The translations under genes were made by a program, and so were the position numbers. A DNA stretch of 64,000 bases from Bacteroidota bacterium (lineage in GTDB: Bacteria > Bacteroidota > Bacteroidia > AKYH767-A > OLB10). This document shows positions 9,332 to 18,513 of this stretch, one piece after another; within the stretch, counting starts at the first letter, position 1, and each line of letters opens with the position of its first letter. The DNA lies in NCBI GenBank assembly GCA_016713445.1, contig JADJPB010000004.1:248001-312000 (forward strand), in the 5' to 3' direction. A model generated the notes under the pieces. That model worked only from the letters and a program-made list of their open reading frames with translations. It had not been told where the DNA came from and made no database searches.

Positions 9332-9600
9332 TTGTTAGATGTTGGATGTTGTTGGTTGTTAGTCGCGAGGCTTCGCGATTGGATGCTTCGCCCTGCTGCC
9401 GCAACAGTACCCGGAAGTCAGAGTGAAACGATGTACTTCCGGGAAGTGAAGTGCTGCAGGGTTGGATGTTGGCCGAAGTAATTCGAGACCAAACACACTT
9501 GCTGCCTTCGAGTTTCCCCGGGCAGCGAATATAAAATGACGTAGTCTTAGACACTCGTGTTGGCTGAGGTTCTCGAAGCCAACACTCTACACTCCGCTCA
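9332..9600. repeat. Dispersed palindromic repeat cluster, copy 2
   Basis: This GC-richer block starts directly after the nadE stop. It contains a GTTGGATGTTG-type tract, the palindrome TCGCGAGGCTTCGCGA (9363-9378), a nested inverted repeat (CCCTGC 9391-9396 with GCAGGG 9456-9461, and CCCGGAAGT 9410-9418 with ACTTCCGGG 9435-9443) and a hairpin GTGTTGGCT / AGCCAACAC (9557-9565 and 9577-9585). Part of it (9354-9396) matches repeat copy 1 at 3687-3720 in inverse orientation. It separates convergent nadE and korB and may terminate both. No coding signal is convincing. Confidence 0.75.
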
Positions 9601-9622
9601 CCGCACTCACTCTGTTAACCGA

Positions 9623-10655
9623 TCACCCATGCTCTCTACCTTTTAAAATAGAGTCTAGGTCTGCTTTTTTCTTGCTCTTCGCTAAATCATTTTGCGCTTT
9701 TAGCCCATCTTCATAAGTAGGACGATCTGCCGAATAAAATACTCCGAATGGACGTGGTAAGTGATCCGTACCGTCTACAGGGCGATCAAAGAATCGTGAT
9801 AAAATTCCGGCTTTAGTAAGATCTTTTTCATCATGAATCCAAAGATCGTTGGCTGAATTTCCATCCGTATTTAAATCTACGATGGTAGGCTTGAATCCAT
9901 CGAGCTTAATTCCTTTGTCGGCGTTTGCCCGAATACTAAAGGCTTGTCTTGCTCGATAAAAATAGTTTCTGCTTTCTTCGTGCCTTTATCCGTGAATACT
10001 TCAAATGCACCATCGTTAAATACATTGCAGTTTTGATAAATTTCTAAGAAGGAAGTTCCCTTGTGTCCGTGAGAAAGTTTTAACATTTCCTTTAAGTCAA
10101 CTGGATCACGATCCATCGAACGTGCTATAAAAGTTCCATTCGCGCCCAATGCTAATGCAATTGGATTGAAGGATGATCAATGGATCCCATCGGCGTTGAT
10201 TTGGTTACTTTTCCTTCATGTGATGTAGGAGAGTATTGTCCCTTCGTTAAACCGTAAATCTCATTGTTGAATAAAAGCAAATTGATATCGAAATTTCTTC
10301 TCAATAAATGAATGAAGTGATTACCACCAATCGATAAGGAATCACCATCGCCACTTACCATCCACACGCTCAACTCAGGACGAACACATTTTAATCCACT
10401 CACAATCGCAGCAGCACGACCGTGAATACTATGCATGCCATAAGTCTCCATGTAATAGGGGAAACGAGAGGAGCAACCAATGCCGGAAATAAATACGATA
10501 TCTTCTCTTGGAATTCCTAACTCCGGAATAACAGTTTGTACTTGTTTGAGGATGGAATAATCTCCACAACCCGGACACCAGCGCACTTCCTGGTCGGTCA
10601 CAAGTTCTTTACTCGTAAATTTTATCGCTTCTGATAGTTGAGTTCCTACTGACAT
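9623..10655 (-). CDS. korB: 2-oxoacid:ferredoxin oxidoreductase beta subunit (KorB-like), with two frameshifts
   Basis: Restored length is about 344 residues. The thiamine diphosphate-binding part is clear: RWCPGCGDYSIL, then GDGDSLSIGGNHFIH and LLLFNNEIYGLTKGQ. With KorA it would convert 2-oxoglutarate and CoA to succinyl-CoA, reducing ferredoxin. One break near 10168-10171 lacks a T (restoring DHPFNPIALALGANG). Another near 9930 separates the last 100 residues, which end DLDSILKGREHG with stop at 9623-9625. It lies 41 bp downstream of korA on the same strand, an operon. Pyruvate or another oxoacid as substrate cannot be excluded. Confidence 0.85.
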
Positions 10656-10696
10656 ATTGATGGAATTTTTTTGTTCTTGTTTGTTGAAAATAATAT

Positions 10697-12541
10697 TTAC
10701 TTGGTAGCTAGTTCTTCAATCTTAGCAAGGATTTCTCCGGTAGAGAATGGCATTCCTTTGATCTTATTTAATCCGATCGCTGGTACCATGAATTTATCGC
10801 GAATGATAGAACATAACTGTCCAGTATTCATTTCAGGAATTAAGACTGTGTCGAAGTTGTAAAGAATCTCTCCTAAATTTTTCGGGAAAGGATTGATATG
10901 TCGCAATTGTGCATGACTCACATCAATTCCTTTTGCTCTTGCATCTTTCACAGCTGCTTTGATGGCACCATGAGTGGATCCCCATCCTAACACTAGTATT
11001 TTTCCTTTGTCATTGCCGTTGTCAAGGGTTTGTAGTGCAATATGATCTTCAATCTTTTTAACTTTTGCTTTCACGCATGCGAACCATGAATTCGTGGTTC
11101 TCTGGTTCGTAACTGATGTTTCCAGTCTCATGCGCTTTTTCTAATCCGCCAATACGATGCTCTAATCCTTTAATTCCGGGAATAGCCCACGGTCTAGAAA
11201 GTTTTCATTTCGCTTATAAGGTAAGAATCCTCCTTCCGGTACTTCAGTAATGAAGTTGCCTTTGAATTCTTTTAAGTCATCCGCTTTTGGATATCTCCAT
11301 GGCTCAGAGCCATTGGCGATGTAACCATCCGTCAATAAAATTACAGGTGTCATGAATTCAACTGCAATACGGCACGCTTCAAAAGCTGCATTAAAACAAT
11401 CAGCAGGAGAGATAGCACAAATCACAGGCAAAGGAGCCTCGCCATTTCTTCCGTACATCGCCTGGAACAAGTCGCTTTGCTCTGTCTTTGTAGGAAGTCC
11501 TGTAGATGGACCGCCTCGTTGTACATTGATAATAACCATCGGCAATTCTAACATCAATCCTAATCCCATGGCTTCCCCTTTTAAGGCGATACCTGGACCT
11601 GATGAAGTAGTAACTGCTAATTTTCCTCCGAATGCAGCTCCAATGGTAGAGCAAATAGCAGCGATTTCATCTTCTGCCTGATAAGTGCTTACTCCGAAAT
11701 GCTTGTATTTAGAAAGGTCATGTAAGATATCAGAGGCTGGAGTTATTGGGTATGAACCTAAGAAAAGGTCTAACCCGCATTTTTGTGAAGCGGCAATTAA
11801 TCCTAGAGCTGTCGCCTGATTCCCCATGATGTTACGATAAGTTCCAGGAGCCATCGGCGCCGGATTAACGATGTAACGGTCAGCAATAGTTTCGCTAGTC
11901 TCTCCAAAATTGTATCCAGCTTTTAGTACTTTAAGATTAGCTTCCAATACATCCGGCTTCTTACCAAATTTCTCATTAAGGAAATTCTCGGTATAGTTCA
12001 ATTCGCGATTGTACATCCAATAAAGAAATCCTAAAACGAACATGTTCTTCGCACGGTCAATTTCCTTGATTCCCATTCCTGAATCAGTAAGCGCTGCACG
12101 CGTCATCTTGGTTACGTCAATAGTGATTAATCGAAACCCTTCTAATGATCCGTCTACAATTGGATTCGCTCCATCTGCGTAGTTGGCTAATCTCAAGTTC
12201 TTTGGATCAAAACCATCCGAATTGGCAATGATAGTTCCGCCTTTTCTAAGGTGTATAATATTTGCTTTTAATGCCGCCGCATTCATTGCTACAAGAACAT
12301 CACATTCATCACCGGGTGTGAAAATATTTACAGATCCAAAGTGTAACTGATAGCCCGATACACCCGGAATGGTTCCTTGTGGAGCACGGATCTCAGCCGG
12401 GAAATCTGGAAATGTACTTAAATCATTTCCAAGCATCGCTGCTGTATTGGTAAATTGTGTCCCTGTAAGTTGCATTCCATCTCCAGAATCTCCGGCAAAT
12501 TTGATGATTACTCGGTCTAATGTTTGTTGATTATCGGCCAT
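10697..12541 (-). CDS. korA: 2-oxoacid:ferredoxin oxidoreductase alpha subunit with fused gamma domain (KorA-like), frameshifted
   Basis: Restored length is about 615 residues. The N-terminal gamma domain begins VIIKFAGDSGDGMQLTG. The alpha domain follows with GNQATALGLIAAS, YPITPASDILHDL, EDEIAAICSTIGAAFGG and TSSGPGIALKGEAMGLG. The C-terminal domain (GKILVLGWGSTHGAIKAA) is in another frame after breaks near 11170-11205 and near 11062. The gamma-alpha fusion is the standard layout of this subfamily in Bacteroidota. A TATTTTTG promoter box lies 30 bp upstream. The complex runs the TCA step or its reductive reverse, depending on ferredoxin redox state. Confidence 0.88.
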
Positions 12542-12570
12542 GATATTATTTATGTCGCTTTTAGAAGGTG

Positions 12571-12578
12571 CAAAAATA
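12571..12578 (-). promoter_or_regulatory. Bacteroidota -7 box (TATTTTTG) of korAB
   Basis: Read on the minus strand, TATTTTTG matches TAnnTTTG. It lies about 30 bp upstream of the korA ATG, with an A/T-rich region further upstream that could hold a -33 element. Confidence 0.5.
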
Positions 12579-12863
12579 CGAGATTTTGCGTTGATTTGAT
12601 TAACTTTTGTAAACTCTTTGATTTTTGATGTGGTTTTGAAATTGTTGCTATTCAGATATTTATAATATCATCGAGAGAAATATCATAAAACTCGATTTTT
12701 TTAATTGACAAAGAGGGCTTGACCAATTTATTCGAAGTGTGAGAAACTAAAATTTAGACTTTTGCGACCTTGAAAAAGTCTATTTTCAATTTGATTAGGG
12801 AATTACTAGGACTTACTGAAAAATTAAATCTGAAGGAAGGATCGTAATTTGTTTGCTAATGAT

Positions 12864-12897
12864 CTTGTTGAGACAAGGCATGCCTTATCTCAACAAG
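12864..12897. repeat. Near-perfect 34-bp palindrome
   Basis: The arms CTTGTTGAGA / TCTCAACAAG enclose AAGGCATGCCTT, itself a perfect palindrome, with one C/A mismatch per arm. It is followed by TTTTCTCTCTTT. It could terminate transcription from the left or form a cruciform. Confidence 0.75.
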
Positions 12898-12918
12898 TTT
12901 TCTCTCTTTATAAATATC

Positions 12919-12961
12919 ACGTCGTCGTAGAGGCAGATCATACTTGCCTCTACGACGACGT
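12919..12961. repeat. Perfect 17-bp inverted repeat with 9-nt loop
   Basis: ACGTCGTCGTAGAGGCA (12919-12935) is exactly complementary to TGCCTCTACGACGACGT (12945-12961). The stem is GC-rich inside A/T-rich DNA. The central GTAGAGGC resembles palindromic MITE-like elements of Bacteroidota and cyanobacteria with GTAGAG-type ends. No long T run follows, so a simple terminator is less likely than a small palindromic element. Confidence 0.75.
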
Positions 12962-13212
12962 TATTGAAATTTAATGGATTAATTTCAATAATGATCTTGC
13001 AAATAATAAATTATACTAATTGGATTTGGTATAACAGTGCATGAAATTATTTTAAACTCGACTATATTGATTGCTCGCGTATTCCTGAAAGTAATATTTA
13101 AGATTTAATCAATCATATTCTCATGACTTATTCAGTAGAACTAGATTGAGAGAGAACAATCACAATTTCTACAGAAATGGAAAGTGCAAGAAATAAAAGA
13201 TGGATAAAATAA

Positions 13213-13604
13213 AACCCTGACTTACGGGTCAGGTTTTTTGTGATGAGTTCTGAGCTTACGGGGTCAGCAACTTTTTTCTATCAGTCCCAACTTACGGGTC
13301 AGGATTTGTTTTTTAATTCCCAACTTACGGGTCAGGTTTTTGTTTTTTAATTCCCAACTTACGGGTCAGGATTTGTTTTTTTAATTCCCGACTTACGGGT
13401 CAGGATTTGTTTTTTAATTCCCAACTTACGGGTCAGGTTTTTGTTTTTTAATTCCCAACTTACGGGTCAGGATTTGTTTTTTTTAATTCCCGACTTACGG
13501 GTCAGGATTTGATTTTTTTAATTCCCGACTTACGGGTCAGGATTTGATTTTTTTTAATTCCCTACTTACGGTTCAGGGTTAATATTTTTTCTTCTTACGG
13601 GACG
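13213..13604. repeat. Minisatellite of about 12 terminator-like units (period 28-36 bp)
   Basis: The unit is built around CTTACGGGTCAGG followed by a T-rich tract and TTAATTCCC. Copies begin at about 13221, 13254, 13291, 13324, 13357, 13391, 13423, 13459, 13493, 13529, 13564 and 13592. The first copy is a near-ideal terminator, CCTGAC-TTACGG-GTCAGG then TTTTTT. In most others the left arm is partly lost (CCCAAC or CCCGAC). Spacing and inter-unit sequence are almost constant, so this is a tandem repeat and not CRISPR. Confidence 0.85.
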
Positions 13605-13794
13605 ATTTGATTTCAGACTAAAAGAACTAATTACTTTTTGATAATTTCAATATCCGTGCCAAAGATTCTAGGGAAGGATTTTTCGATGCTCTAAATTAAT
13701 AACGGGTGATTTAACGTTCCTAGTATTTGATTTTAATAGATTTTGATAATCTGATATTTAGATGACATGTTGGTATGGGTTCCAGGGACCCGGC

Positions 13795-14547
13795 CTAGCC
13801 CCCATCCTTCACATGGACTTTTGATATGTTATGAGAATCGATCCATATACTCACCAAGGAACGAACACTACTGTCAAAGGAGAACTCATTAAACAACTGA
13901 AAATATTTGTGACGATCGATGGTATATTGATACGAGAATTTAGATAACTCCAATTTGCTAGATTCAAAACTCATCAAGTTCATCAGTGCAGCTACTTGAG
14001 CAGTAGTTATCACATTTCTGTCTCTGATCGCTTGTTTGGCGATTGTCATTCTAGTGCTTTCGAAACTTTGATGATCGATCGTGTTTAATAGTGCATTAAA
14101 CTCTGAAGGGTTCATGATGCAATTAGGAGCCTGATATCCTATTGGATGGGGATTGAAAGGAACATAAGGATCGCATATAGGATTCACGTGCACGGGTACG
14201 AAATTCGGGATCACTTGATTAATCCGGATTGTATTATGTCGGGTTAACATGGCACGAACTTCAGCACCAACAGGAACATCTATAAATCCGTTATAAGCGA
14301 GTCTTCTGTGCCCATTTGAATAAGTGTGCCCGTGACGGAACGTCCAGATTTTGATACGGTACCTTCCGCCTTCAAGATTATTAATCACTTTTACGGGTCC
14401 GGGTTGACCAAGAAATTCATTTTCCAGTTGAACCAGGAAGGGGGCATTGTCAAATTTCCGAATGTGGAGGTCTGACAAGCGGTGATCAGCATTTGCATGG
14501 ATAGAAACAATGCAAGCGATTACTAGAGTAGAGATCATGTTTTTCAT
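13795..14547 (-). CDS. DUF4476 domain protein, secreted
   Basis: The protein has 250 residues with a signal peptide (MKNMISTLVIACIVSIHANA). The middle is proline- and histidine-rich. The C-terminal 90 residues (FNALLNTIDHQSFESTRMTI to VRSLVSIWI) show the DUF4476 pattern: helical, with the repeated FESxRM / FESSKLELSKFSYQYTID motif. Function of the family is unknown; it is common in secreted Bacteroidota proteins. It stands alone: the terminator minisatellite lies downstream and a minus-strand hairpin with a T run lies upstream. Confidence 0.8.
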   Translation of the reverse strand: MKNMISTLVIACIVSIHANADHRLSDLHIRKFDNAPFLVQLENEFLGQPGPVKVINNLEGGRYRIKIWTFRHGHTYSNGHRRLAYNGFIDVPVGAEVRAMLTRHNTIRINQVIPNFVPVHVNPICDPYVPFNPHPIGYQAPNCIMNPSEFNALLNTIDHQSFESTRMTIAKQAIRDRNVITTAQVAALMNLMSFESSKLELSKFSYQYTIDRHKYFQLFNEFSFDSSVRSLVSIWIDSHNISKVHVKDGG

Positions 14548-14939
14548 TTTGTGTCCTCCAATGTTTTTATTTATGTTAGGGTGATTTCAAGCCCCATGCC
14601 AAAGCAGTCAAAAAAAAAGGAAATCCCCGAAAGTGGGGATGGGGGATAAAGATTCTAGAATGAGGCTTGCACTTATTACTTTGTTAATTAAATGGATAAT
14701 TGTTAAATTTTCTATTCGTAAGACATTGATTTAATAAATAAGAAAAGGAGTACCTTTTTGTTTTAAATGCATTTATAGCTTTTGGTTTTAAATAAGTAAA
14801 TTGGATCGATCAAGATTTTAAAAACATATATAATTAAAAGAAAGGTTTGCTTTTATTCAGTAATTTTGAAAATTTATTAACAATATATACAAGATTGTAA
14901 AATTAATTAGTATAATTGTTTTATGTAAATATTTATTTT
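14548..14939. other. Intergenic region between divergent DUF4476 gene and RHS locus
   Basis: It contains the minus-strand hairpin at 14610-14640 and then about 300 bp of very A/T-rich DNA that must hold the promoter of the seven-gene RHS locus. I could not single out a convincing -33/-7 pair. Confidence 0.5.
14610..14640 (-). terminator. Terminator-like hairpin upstream of the DUF4476 gene
   Basis: On the minus strand, ATCCCC-ACTTTC-GGGGAT (stem 14635-14640 with 14623-14628) is followed by TTCC and nine T. It lies about 60 bp before the DUF4476 start and in the same orientation. It could be an attenuator in that gene's leader or could block transcription arriving from the RHS side. Confidence 0.6.
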
Positions 14940-16837
14940 ATGCTTAAAATTTATTGCATATTTAGTGTTTTTATGGTTTTGCCATTTTTAATTTCCGCGC
15001 AAAGTGGAGATATTAAGAAATTATACAAGTATAGTTTAAATATTTCTAATAGTTTTTACTATGTACAACAAGGATTAAATTTTCAGAATACTTCTTTTAA
15101 TACAATAAGCCTTTCAACGAACGTATTAAATGTTATTCCAATTGATATCGGGATAGGCTATTTTTTAGAAACCGAGCCAAAATCTAAAGGAAGATTTAGT
15201 ATATTGACCTTTGGGTTAGATTTCGATAAAGCCAGAGGTAATTTACAAAGAACACGTACTAAATATCAAAGAGTAGTTAATAATAGTTTTCGAGAGATTC
15301 CATTTGAAAAGGACTACAATTTTTATTTAGATTCTTTAATGAAGAGTTTACCTGATTCTTTCCATAGAAATAATTTCGATAATTATCAGTTTAGCTATTC
15401 TGATTCATTACGTCATTATAATGATTATTTTAAAAAGATAAGTTCTGGCATTGCAGATACTTTAAAGTTTGAATTGCCAAAAATTGATTCCCTTGAACAA
15501 AGAAAATATCTTAACTTAATTGAAAAAGATTCTATCAGTCTAATACTACATACTAAAAAATGGTTTGAAAAAGGAATTGTAAGCAATATTTCATTTGTAA
15601 ATTTAGGGACGTTTGTGCCAAGGACTAATTCTCAATTTTTATCTGACCTTCGGATGCAAGGGCTTTCATTTGAAACTAAAATAATAGGCAATGTATCTGT
15701 TCAATATGGCATTGGAGCGACAGAAACTTTTACAGAATATCCTAGCTCTAATTTTCGTATGCCGAGTATTTTTAATTTGAATCAGAAGTTCAATAATCAG
15801 TATTTGATTTTAAGTACGACTACATTAAGTAATAAATTGGATATTTCATTTAATGTATTAAAGTCTGATGCAAGCGTATTGCGGACAGGAACTTTGAACG
15901 AACAAACGGGGAAATCACTTATCTATTCTGGTTTATCTAAATTCACTTTTGACAAGGATAAACAGAAGTTAGAGTTTGAAATAGGTAAGTCAAGTAAATT
16001 GAATGGTGATATAGTTAATTCATCACAATCTAATTTATTCCATTTTAAATACTCTTTTCAACCTAAATCCGGATTACTTTTTAATGTAAGATTTAGTGAA
16101 ATCGGAAATTCATTCGATACGCAAAATTCTTCTTTTTTACAAAAAGGTAGAAGGGAATGGAATGTATTGATGCAAATAAGCAAGCAAAAATATTTTTTAT
16201 TCCTATGTTTAGTTTTAATAGCTCAACAGATATTGATATCTATCAAGTAAATAAAAACTCAAACAAAATGTACTTTTTACAGGGCGGTTGGATTCCATCT
16301 ACATCCTTAAAAATACTAAGTGACTTATCGTATTTTTCAAGTAAATTTCAGCATAGTTCCAATCAATATTCTGCAGCTGGAATTGGTTTAGAAAAATTAA
16401 ACAGAATAAGTGATGTTATTTTGACGAATAAATTTTATATGAAAGTTAGTCAAAATGCCATTTCGGTAGAGGGAGTTAAAAAGTCCAATAATGATTTAAG
16501 AGTAAAACTTGGTAATCAAACTTTACTAAATACTAAATGGTCTATAGGTGTTAATACCGACTGGAACATACAGAATATAGATCAAGGAACAAATCGAAGT
16601 AGACAGCTTTATAGTGTTAATGCAACTTTGTCAATTAAAAAAGTTTTAATTGCTGGAGATTATGGTATTGAAAAATATTTTGGAAGTACCTCCTTAACGC
16701 AAATTATTACGGCAAGTATTAACTGGAGAATTCTAAATAATTGGAGTGTTAATTTGAATTATTATACTTATTGCAATTTCGATACAAACTCTCCATCTCA
16801 ATACAGGGTCCAGTTTAGTAGTAGATTAACTATTTAA
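14940..16837 (+). CDS. Predicted outer-membrane barrel protein, first gene of RHS locus, one frameshift
   Basis: Start at 14940 gives the signal peptide MLKIYCIFSVFMVLPFLISAQ. The restored protein has about 632 residues. Many alternating hydrophobic strands and the C-terminal pattern (NLNYYTYCNFDTNSPSQYRV to FSSRLTI) suggest an outer-membrane barrel or strand-rich surface protein; residues 105-190 are charged and helical. The break near 16195 is a missing A in an A run (restoring QKIFFIPMFSFNSS). It is followed after 10 bp by the next gene. Being first in an operon with giant RHS proteins, it may help export or anchor them, but that is inference from position. Confidence 0.65.
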
Positions 16838-16847
16838 TAAATTGAAT

Positions 16848-17908
16848 ATGAAAAATCAAATAAATTATTATCTGTTTGCTTTATGTATTAGTGTTATATT
16901 AATTTTTGAATCTGCTAATGGACTTTCGCAAATTAATATTCATGCTGGAATTACTTCCATTAATAGTGAAATGGATTTAACTCGAACCAATTTATTTAGC
17001 ATTTCGAATAATTCTATTACATCGCAAAAGATCGATGTGGAACTCCAAATTCGAACAGAAGAAAAGGCGATTTACTCGATGAATTGTAATCAAATAAGTT
17101 TGGCTCCCGGTTTAACAACATCGCTAACTTTAAATTGTATTGAAAGTTTTCATGCTATATCTAAGACATTAATTCCAGGCAATTACAAATTGATTTGCAA
17201 GGTTTCAAGTGGTGAACAAAATTTGGAAGTATTAGCAAACGAGCAATGGGCAATTAGAGTTGAACCTATAATGATTCTTCCCATGATCCCTATGGAGAAA
17301 CACTTGGAAGGTATTCCACTTGTTTTTTGTTTTAGTGGCTTAAGCATGGATCGAAATATTGCCACCAAAATATTTTTATGGGAAAGTAAAGAGGATTTAA
17401 AAGAAACGAATCGAATTGTCGAATTCCCACCTCTTTTGAATTTTCGGCTGCCGGTTTTTGTACAGATTATCCATTGAGTGCTCCAAAACTTAAAACCGAT
17501 AAAATTTATTATTGGCAGGTTGCGAGCTTTATTGCAAATCAAGAGATTGCTCGCTCCAGCGTTGAAAAATTTGAAATCGGGAAAGAGGAAATAGATTCAG
17601 TTCTCTATGATTATCGATTGGTAAATACGAAAGTAAACAATGGCAAATACGTTTATGGTTCGGTATTAAAATTTTCCTTTGAAAATAGATATAATGAAAA
17701 GAAATTGAATTACTCAATCATAGATTTATCCAATGGCACAAAGTTGAATAAAGTTCCTATTCTAAAATTATCCAACGGATTAAATTTAATTGATATAGAA
17801 ACGAAGGGGATATCAGGGTTAAGCTATGGAAAAATGTACAGATTGGAAATAAGGGATTCGAATAATGATAAGTATAATATTTTATTTTCTATTGATAGAC
17901 TAAAATAA
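16848..17908 (+). CDS. Secreted beta-rich protein of RHS locus, frameshifted
   Basis: Start at 16848; signal peptide ends near ESANGLSQ. The restored protein has about 353 residues: an immunoglobulin-like first half (TRTNLFSISNNSITSQKIDV) and a second half that begins KLKTDKIYYWQVASFI and looks like another beta domain. The frame changes near 17470, and smaller shifts around 17270-17330 are possible. I do not recognise a named family with confidence. It sits between the barrel and lipoprotein genes with gaps of 10 and 8 bp, so it is co-transcribed. Confidence 0.6.
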
Positions 17909-17916
17909 TCTACGAA

Positions 17917-18513
17917 ATGAAAAAGTATAGTAAAATGATTTTGTTATTCATATTATGTTTGCAATATGGTTGTAATTCAGTGAAAAAAAATAAGCTGTAT
18001 TTAAAAACATGTATGGATCATAAATCAATCTTATGGAATCATGTACAGGATGAAAAGTTTGAAATTTTAACTCAATACAAGCCACCAAGGCTATGCTCCA
18101 TTTTAGATCTTGGTGAAAAAGGATTTGATGAGGATAATATTTTAAGCACCCAGAAAAAATATGATAATTTAGTTGCCTTCACATTGCACCTCTCTGATTA
18201 TTTCAATTTTTCTTCCGAAGTGATTTTGGACGATGTGAGTTCAAGTCCTACTCTAAGCCTTGAGACATTTTTGACAGAAAGATTGAATTTGGTTATAGAT
18301 GGGGATACTCTTAAGTATCCTGCAGTACATGTTATAAAAGAAAAGCGTGAAATATTTGAGAATACAGCATTAGTTTATTTCGAAAAAGATACATTAATTC
18401 CTATGAATAGTTGGAAGTTATTGTACAATTCTGCAGTCGGAATGAATAGTTTTATCAATCTTTCAAGTTTAAATAAAACAAAATTAGAATCTTTTAATTC
18501 CTCGATATTATGA
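17917..18513 (+). CDS. Lipoprotein of RHS locus
   Basis: The protein has 198 residues, intact. The signal MKKYSKMILLFILCLQYGCN gives a lipobox cysteine at residue 19. The rest is mixed, with no recognised domain. Its stop (TGA, 18511-18513) overlaps the ATG of the first giant RHS gene at 18510, a sign of translational coupling. It is likely an accessory envelope component of the RHS system. Confidence 0.75.
   Translation: MKKYSKMILLFILCLQYGCNSVKKNKLYLKTCMDHKSILWNHVQDEKFEILTQYKPPRLCSILDLGEKGFDEDNILSTQKKYDNLVAFTLHLSDYFNFSSEVILDDVSSSPTLSLETFLTERLNLVIDGDTLKYPAVHVIKEKREIFENTALVYFEKDTLIPMNSWKLLYNSAVGMNSFINLSSLNKTKLESFNSSIL

Larger units (their letters stand above)
12542..13212. other. Non-coding stretch upstream of korA with two strong palindromes
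   Basis: No convincing gene is present. The stretch holds the korA promoter region, a possible 25-residue peptide frame starting with TTG (12770-12847, reading FNLIRELLGLTEKLNLKEGS before its stop), and the two palindromes listed separately. Beyond 12962 it is A/T-rich and I see nothing recognisable until the minisatellite. Confidence 0.5.

Noticed and set aside
9270..9554. 94-residue minus-strand frame in the repeat after nadE
   Set aside because: It covers the nadE C-terminus antisense and palindromic repeat DNA; its residues (EASNREASRL) simply translate the repeat.
12542..13212. Riboswitch or structured leader for korAB
   Set aside because: The palindromes lie over 300 bp upstream of korA beyond its promoter box and show no known riboswitch pattern.
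13213..13604. CRISPR-like repeat array
   Set aside because: The sequence between repeats is nearly the same in every copy and no cas gene is present; it is a minisatellite of terminator-like units.
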